From CAYUET01 sp964443875 (GTDB lineage Bacteria > Auribacterota > JAFGBW01): a DNA stretch of 16,759 nucleotides. Positions 14,019 through 16,759 of this stretch are shown one piece after another. Location: NCBI GenBank assembly GCA_964443875.1, contig CAYUET010000045.1, positions 1 to 16,759 on the forward strand. Reading direction: 5' to 3'. Both the position numbers and the translations under genes were made by a program. Under the pieces are notes generated by a model. The model was given only the letters and a program-made list of their open reading frames with translations, did no database searches and was not told where the DNA came from. Position 1 is the stretch's first letter, and the number at the start of each line of letters is the position of its first letter.

Positions 14019-14752
14019 AAACCCTGAGGAAAATTTTTCTTTCCACCCGTCATCTGCTAAAAAAATATTCCTCCCGTTTTTCCTTTCCCTGTATTGAAAC
14101 CCCCCCTTTTTCAGTTTTTTCCTGCCCTGAAGGCATCAAACTCTTCTTTCATAAAACCGAACTCACGGCCGGATCCGGATTCAATCTCTCCTGGCCCTCT
14201 CCTCCAGGATTTAAAGACACCTCCTCCTGGGTAACAGACCTTAAAAAATGGAATTATCAGGAGCTCCTGATTCAAAAACAGAATCCCGAAAACCCTGAAC
14301 AGCAAGTGGACTTTCATTTAAGACTTTTATCCGACGGGCTCCTGCTTTATACCCTCAGGCCTTCCTTCACGCCTTCAGCTTCTTTTAAAACCTCTGTACT
14401 TTTAAATCCCTCCTATAAGCAATGGTACACTGAAACCGAGGAACACCCTTTCCCGGCGTTTAAGGGCTGGATTACCCTTTTCCCTGAAAATAAACTCAAC
14501 GCCTCTTCAGGCGTCTCTTCTGTGCTGGAATCGGCAAATCTGCCCCCCCTGCTTCTCCATCAGCACAAGGCCCTGTGCCATGCTGAAAACTCGGACTATT
14601 CCACTCAGGCAAGGGTTCTTTGCGCTGAAAATGCCTCTTCCCTGACTCTCCTCAGGGGGTATATCCGCATATTTTCAGATCCGAAAAACTTTCTTTGCTG
14701 GAAATACCTGAGGCGAAATCGTTCAATCAGACAACAAAAGCTATTGAACTAA
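14015..14752 (+). CDS. Hypothetical protein
   Basis: A 245-residue frame starting at TTG 14015, which overlaps the radical SAM stop as TTGA; TTG is the only start that keeps the whole frame, and the Shine-Dalgarno (GGA in the end of the upstream gene) is weak. The sequence is soluble-looking, with a basic start (KTLRKIFLSTRHLLKKYSSR), many aromatic and Pro/Ser residues, alternating beta-like stretches such as VDFHLRLLSDGLLLYTLRP, and a basic tail. No signal peptide, membrane segment or cysteine cluster is evident. I do not recognise the family. Codon use and base composition match its neighbours, and overlap with the upstream gene argues that it is real and cotranscribed with dtd and the radical SAM gene. 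Confidence 0.6.
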   Translation: MKTLRKIFLSTRHLLKKYSSRFSFPCIETPPFSVFSCPEGIKLFFHKTELTAGSGFNLSWPSPPGFKDTSSWVTDLKKWNYQELLIQKQNPENPEQQVDFHLRLLSDGLLLYTLRPSFTPSASFKTSVLLNPSYKQWYTETEEHPFPAFKGWITLFPENKLNASSGVSSVLESANLPPLLLHQHKALCHAENSDYSTQARVLCAENASSLTLLRGYIRIFSDPKNFLCWKYLRRNRSIRQQKLLN

Positions 14753-14801
14753 AGAAATTTTTCCCCTATATTTTTATTGAATCTTTTGCAGGAGGATTGT
14801 A

Positions 14802-15392
14802 TTGGATTTTATCATTTCAACTTTTGAACTTCTGAAAAAACTGGCAATATACCTCGGCATAGAAAAAGAATCTGCAGGATGTGTTGCCATTCTTCTGTCT
14901 ATTGTAATTGTTTTCCTCTTTTTCTTTTTTCTGGTTGTCCTGCTGAAAAAAAAATTGAAACAAAATAATAATAAAACCAAAGTTTCTGAAAAAACCAGAA
15001 CAGCGACTCAATGGACAAAACTTAAGGACGGAATGCCCCCGCCCACGGACGGCCGTTATGGCATCCGGCAGTTTGCCCGTATTGACATGGAAATAGAAGC
15101 CTCCTTTACGACCGATAACCACCCTGAACCTGTTCCCTGCCTCCTTAAAGACATAAGCCTTTCGGGCCTCGGTTTTTTCAGCAACTCCGTCTTAAGAAAA
15201 GGCCTCCGCATCCGTATGAACATCCCCACGCTTAATCCGGATTCCCAAATCCAGAGCTTTACCGTAAGCGGAGAACTGGTGCGGATCACTCCCATCAAAG
15301 ACAACAATTTTGACTATGGAATCCATTTCTTTCATGTTTTTAAAAAGGAAGAGGACCTGATCCGCTATCTTATTGAAAAATTCAAGGATTAA
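14802..15392 (+). CDS. Membrane-anchored PilZ domain protein
   Basis: The 196-residue product has a hydrophobic segment at about 27-48 followed by a Lys/Asn-rich linker and a PilZ domain (about 85-190). Both cyclic di-GMP contact motifs are intact: R89-x3-R93 (RQFAR) and D117-x-S119-x2-G122 (DISLSG). It should therefore bind c-di-GMP on the cytoplasmic face of the membrane and pass the signal to an unknown partner, commonly in motility, exopolysaccharide or adhesion control. The start is TTG 14802, supported by AGGAGG at 14790-14795. It is separated from the hypothetical gene by 49 bases with no clear terminator, and converges on the metalloprotease-like gene 9 bases away. Confidence 0.88.
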   Translation: MDFIISTFELLKKLAIYLGIEKESAGCVAILLSIVIVFLFFFFLVVLLKKKLKQNNNKTKVSEKTRTATQWTKLKDGMPPPTDGRYGIRQFARIDMEIEASFTTDNHPEPVPCLLKDISLSGLGFFSNSVLRKGLRIRMNIPTLNPDSQIQSFTVSGELVRITPIKDNNFDYGIHFFHVFKKEEDLIRYLIEKFKD

Positions 15393-15401
15393 AACACAGA
15401 A

Positions 15402-16274
15402 TCACCCCAATAAATTTACGGATTTTCCTGAAAGTTCAGTCAAACTTCTGGTTTTATAGGCTTTTATTTCAATCGATTCCGTGGTGTTTTCTGACATTTT
15501 AGCCGTAAGTTCCGAATAAGGATTTACCATTTTTCCTGCCGCCTGGGTGATATCCGGTTCAGTTGAGGATTCTTTACCCTGGGCAGCCTCTCCGGCGGCA
15601 GAAAGTGATGAACCTGTTCCTGTTACAGTCCCGGAGCCTGTGGACGCGACCCCCTCCTGGGCTGAGGCTGAAGTTTTGGAAGTCTTGATATTTTTAACTG
15701 AACCATACGATTCTGCGGCAGCCTGGGCCTGGACCATTGCTTCAGCCCTGGCCTCATTTTCCATCTGACTTGCTTCCTGTGCAACTTTCATGTCCTGAGA
15801 AGAAGGATCTTTAGGAGCCAGGGCGGTTCTCCGGATTTTTTCCGCCTTGCTGATCGTCGCCTGGGGGGTATCTTCTTCCGACATATCAATCGGAACAGAA
15901 CCGCCTACCGCATACTGCTTTCCATCAGGACCAGCCTCATAGGTGTATCGCGCCTGGCCGGTTATGCCTGCTCCGGCCCTCTGGTGCGCCTGTTCGTGCT
16001 GTTTGACTTCCTCATCCCTTGCCTTTAGCTTTTCAACCTCTTTCTGTTCTTCTTTTGTCAGTTCTTTTACTGCAGAATTTACCTTGAACGATGTTTTCTC
16101 TGTTGAAGAGGTATCTGCCTTCTTCGCTTCTTCGGCCGTTGAATCTTCTGATAATGTTGTATCTTCTGCTGCAGGAGCTTTGGATGTTTTCCGGCTGGAG
16201 TCAGAAAACGCAGCCCTTCGCTGGGCATAAATAGAAAAGTCGTAAGTTGAACTGACTCCGCTCACAAAGTCCAT
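15402..16274 (-). CDS. Putative metalloprotease, CJM1_0395/SprA-related family
   Basis: The 290-residue protein has a low-complexity Ser/Thr/Ala/Glu-rich N-terminal third, then a charged helix (ELTKEEQKEVEKLKARDEEV, 71-90) leading into KQHEQAHQRAG, whose H93-E-x2-H97 is a zincin-type motif. After it come YEAGPDGKQYAVGGSVPID and an Ala/Glu-rich helix about 155-190, the conserved block of the SprA-related family (PF12118). The C-terminal 80 residues are again low complexity. No signal peptide is visible. Proteolysis has not been shown for this family as far as I know, so the name is by motif only. ATG 16274 is preceded by GGAGG nine bases away. Upstream is a sigma-28-like promoter, which hints at expression with late flagellar genes. 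Confidence 0.85.
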   Translation of the reverse strand: MDFVSGVSSTYDFSIYAQRRAAFSDSSRKTSKAPAAEDTTLSEDSTAEEAKKADTSSTEKTSFKVNSAVKELTKEEQKEVEKLKARDEEVKQHEQAHQRAGAGITGQARYTYEAGPDGKQYAVGGSVPIDMSEEDTPQATISKAEKIRRTALAPKDPSSQDMKVAQEASQMENEARAEAMVQAQAAAESYGSVKNIKTSKTSASAQEGVASTGSGTVTGTGSSLSAAGEAAQGKESSTEPDITQAAGKMVNPYSELTAKMSENTTESIEIKAYKTRSLTELSGKSVNLLG

Positions 16275-16295
16275 AGCAAAAATCCTCCATATTAT

Positions 16296-16323
16296 TTATC
16301 GGATTTTTCCCAGACCTACTTTA
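16296..16323 (-). promoter_or_regulatory. Sigma-28 (FliA)-like promoter of the metalloprotease-like gene
   Basis: Read on the minus strand, TAAAGTAG (16323 to 16316) and TCCGATAA (16303 to 16296) are separated by 12 bases. The flagellar sigma-28 consensus is TAAAGTTT, 11 bases, GCCGATAA, so the boxes match 6 of 8 and 7 of 8 with one extra spacer base. Transcription would begin near 16289, leaving a very short leader that starts about at the GGAGG Shine-Dalgarno (16284-16288). Confidence 0.55.
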
Positions 16324-16398
16324 GCCTTTTTTAAAAAATTTTTCAATCTCCCTGATTAATATACACAAGTATTTACATTATAATACTTTATAATAATC

Positions 16399-16615
16399 TA
16401 ACCCGCTTAATGCATGAAAAATTAACTCAAATCCTTTTAAAGGCAAATAAATCACACCTTCCAGCCCTACTATGGACTTGAATCATTGGGTACAAATTGT
16501 ACCCAATCCTGTATTCAGACAAAAAATAATCTTTTGTCTGCGCAAGCCTGTTTTGACTGGGTCAAACAGGCATTGCATCCCGAATATTTGTTGCTTACGC
16601 GCAAAATTCGGGCTA
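16399..16615 (+). repeat. Dispersed structured repeat, copy B (four hairpins)
   Basis: Second full copy of the element at 6529-6746, one base shorter. Hairpins: I 16488-16504, II 16516-16540 (arms CAGACAAAA/TTTTGTCTG, perfect), III 16546-16571, IV 16579-16612. Between copies the hairpin part differs by five substitutions, all transitions, and one single-base indel. Two substitutions are in hairpin II's loop, one in hairpin III's loop, and two in stems, where a Watson-Crick pair is exchanged for a G-T wobble. This copy is in ordinary intergenic DNA and touches no gene. Confidence 0.85.
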
Positions 16616-16616
16616 A

Positions 16617-16759
16617 CTTTATATTTTCCAAGCCCGGATTTTGGGTTAATAAAACGTAATTATTGCAGCCACAGACGGGGAATATCGAAGCGCGGCCGCT
16701 AGTGTAGAGCTTGTCCCACCCCAAACCGAGATTGATAATACAAGGTCTGGGTGATAAAT
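16617..16759. other. Gene-free end of the window
   Basis: No convincing reading frame, promoter or terminator is seen here. AAGCCCGGATT at 16630-16640 resembles the bases just left of repeat copy A (6514-6524), and GAGCTTGTCCC at 16707-16717 recurs at 8351-8361; both are small hints of further repeat debris. A gene may begin beyond the window. Confidence 0.4.

Noticed and set aside
16690..16699. NotI site (GCGGCCGC), considered as a vector join
   Set aside because: A single 8-base site near the end of the window is weak evidence and no vector or adaptor sequence adjoins it.
16472..16702. Plus-strand 76-codon frame across repeat copy B
   Set aside because: Same reason: it reads through the hairpins, has no Shine-Dalgarno and is not conserved in copy A.

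Overview
The window looks like a piece of chromosome from a Gram-negative (diderm) bacterium. An LpxL/HtrB-type lipid A acyltransferase, a PilZ protein, a Fic protein, a DUF2062 protein and a CJM1_0395/SprA-type HExxH protein fit a Desulfobacterota-like (deltaproteobacterial) genome best. That assignment is inference from the gene mix and intergenic repeats; there is no rRNA or other marker. I saw no tRNA, rRNA or CRISPR array.

Layout. Positions 1-100 are very AT-rich (27 of 100 bases G/C) and carry the start of an unrelated plus-strand gene behind a strong Shine-Dalgarno. At about 95-100 this runs into the truncated 3' end of a minus-strand GT39-type membrane glycosyltransferase (93-1196). 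Divergent from it is a large MFS/spermidine-synthase-like fusion (1266-3623), followed by an animal-type UDP-glucose 6-dehydrogenase (3782-5149) and an SLC13/ArsB-type anion permease (5194-6429). From 6430 to 7266 there is no intact gene: it holds a possible terminator, a dispersed repeat and a frameshifted remnant of an AlbA_2/RecG-like ATP-binding regulator. A class II Fic protein lies on the minus strand (7267-8223) with a palindrome just upstream. 8224-8677 is non-coding and full of hairpins.

From 8678 the genes are tightly packed: DUF2062 membrane protein (+), lipid A-type acyltransferase and an exported TPR protein (-, overlapping by one base), then a plus-strand run of zinc-ribbon membrane protein, D-aminoacyl-tRNA deacylase, radical SAM protein and a hypothetical, with overlapping start/stop codons, followed by a PilZ protein with its own RBS. 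Convergent to it is a CJM1_0395-type putative metalloprotease with a sigma-28-like promoter.

The most unusual structure is a dispersed 217-218 bp non-coding element present twice (6529-6746 and 16399-16615). The copies align without gaps over the first 89 positions at only about 72% identity, but over the next 126 bases they are about 95% identical. That conserved part is a string of four hairpins, and the only two substitutions in stems keep pairing through G-T(U) wobble. Its last hairpin also occurs alone at about 3648-3687 and 8581-8615, all in the same orientation. At 6744 the element abuts the broken regulator gene. Together with the 95-100 junction and several other hairpin repeats, this marks the first half and the far end of the window as rearranged, repeat-seeded sequence, whereas 8678-16274 is an ordinary gene-dense block concerned with envelope, tRNA quality control and signalling.
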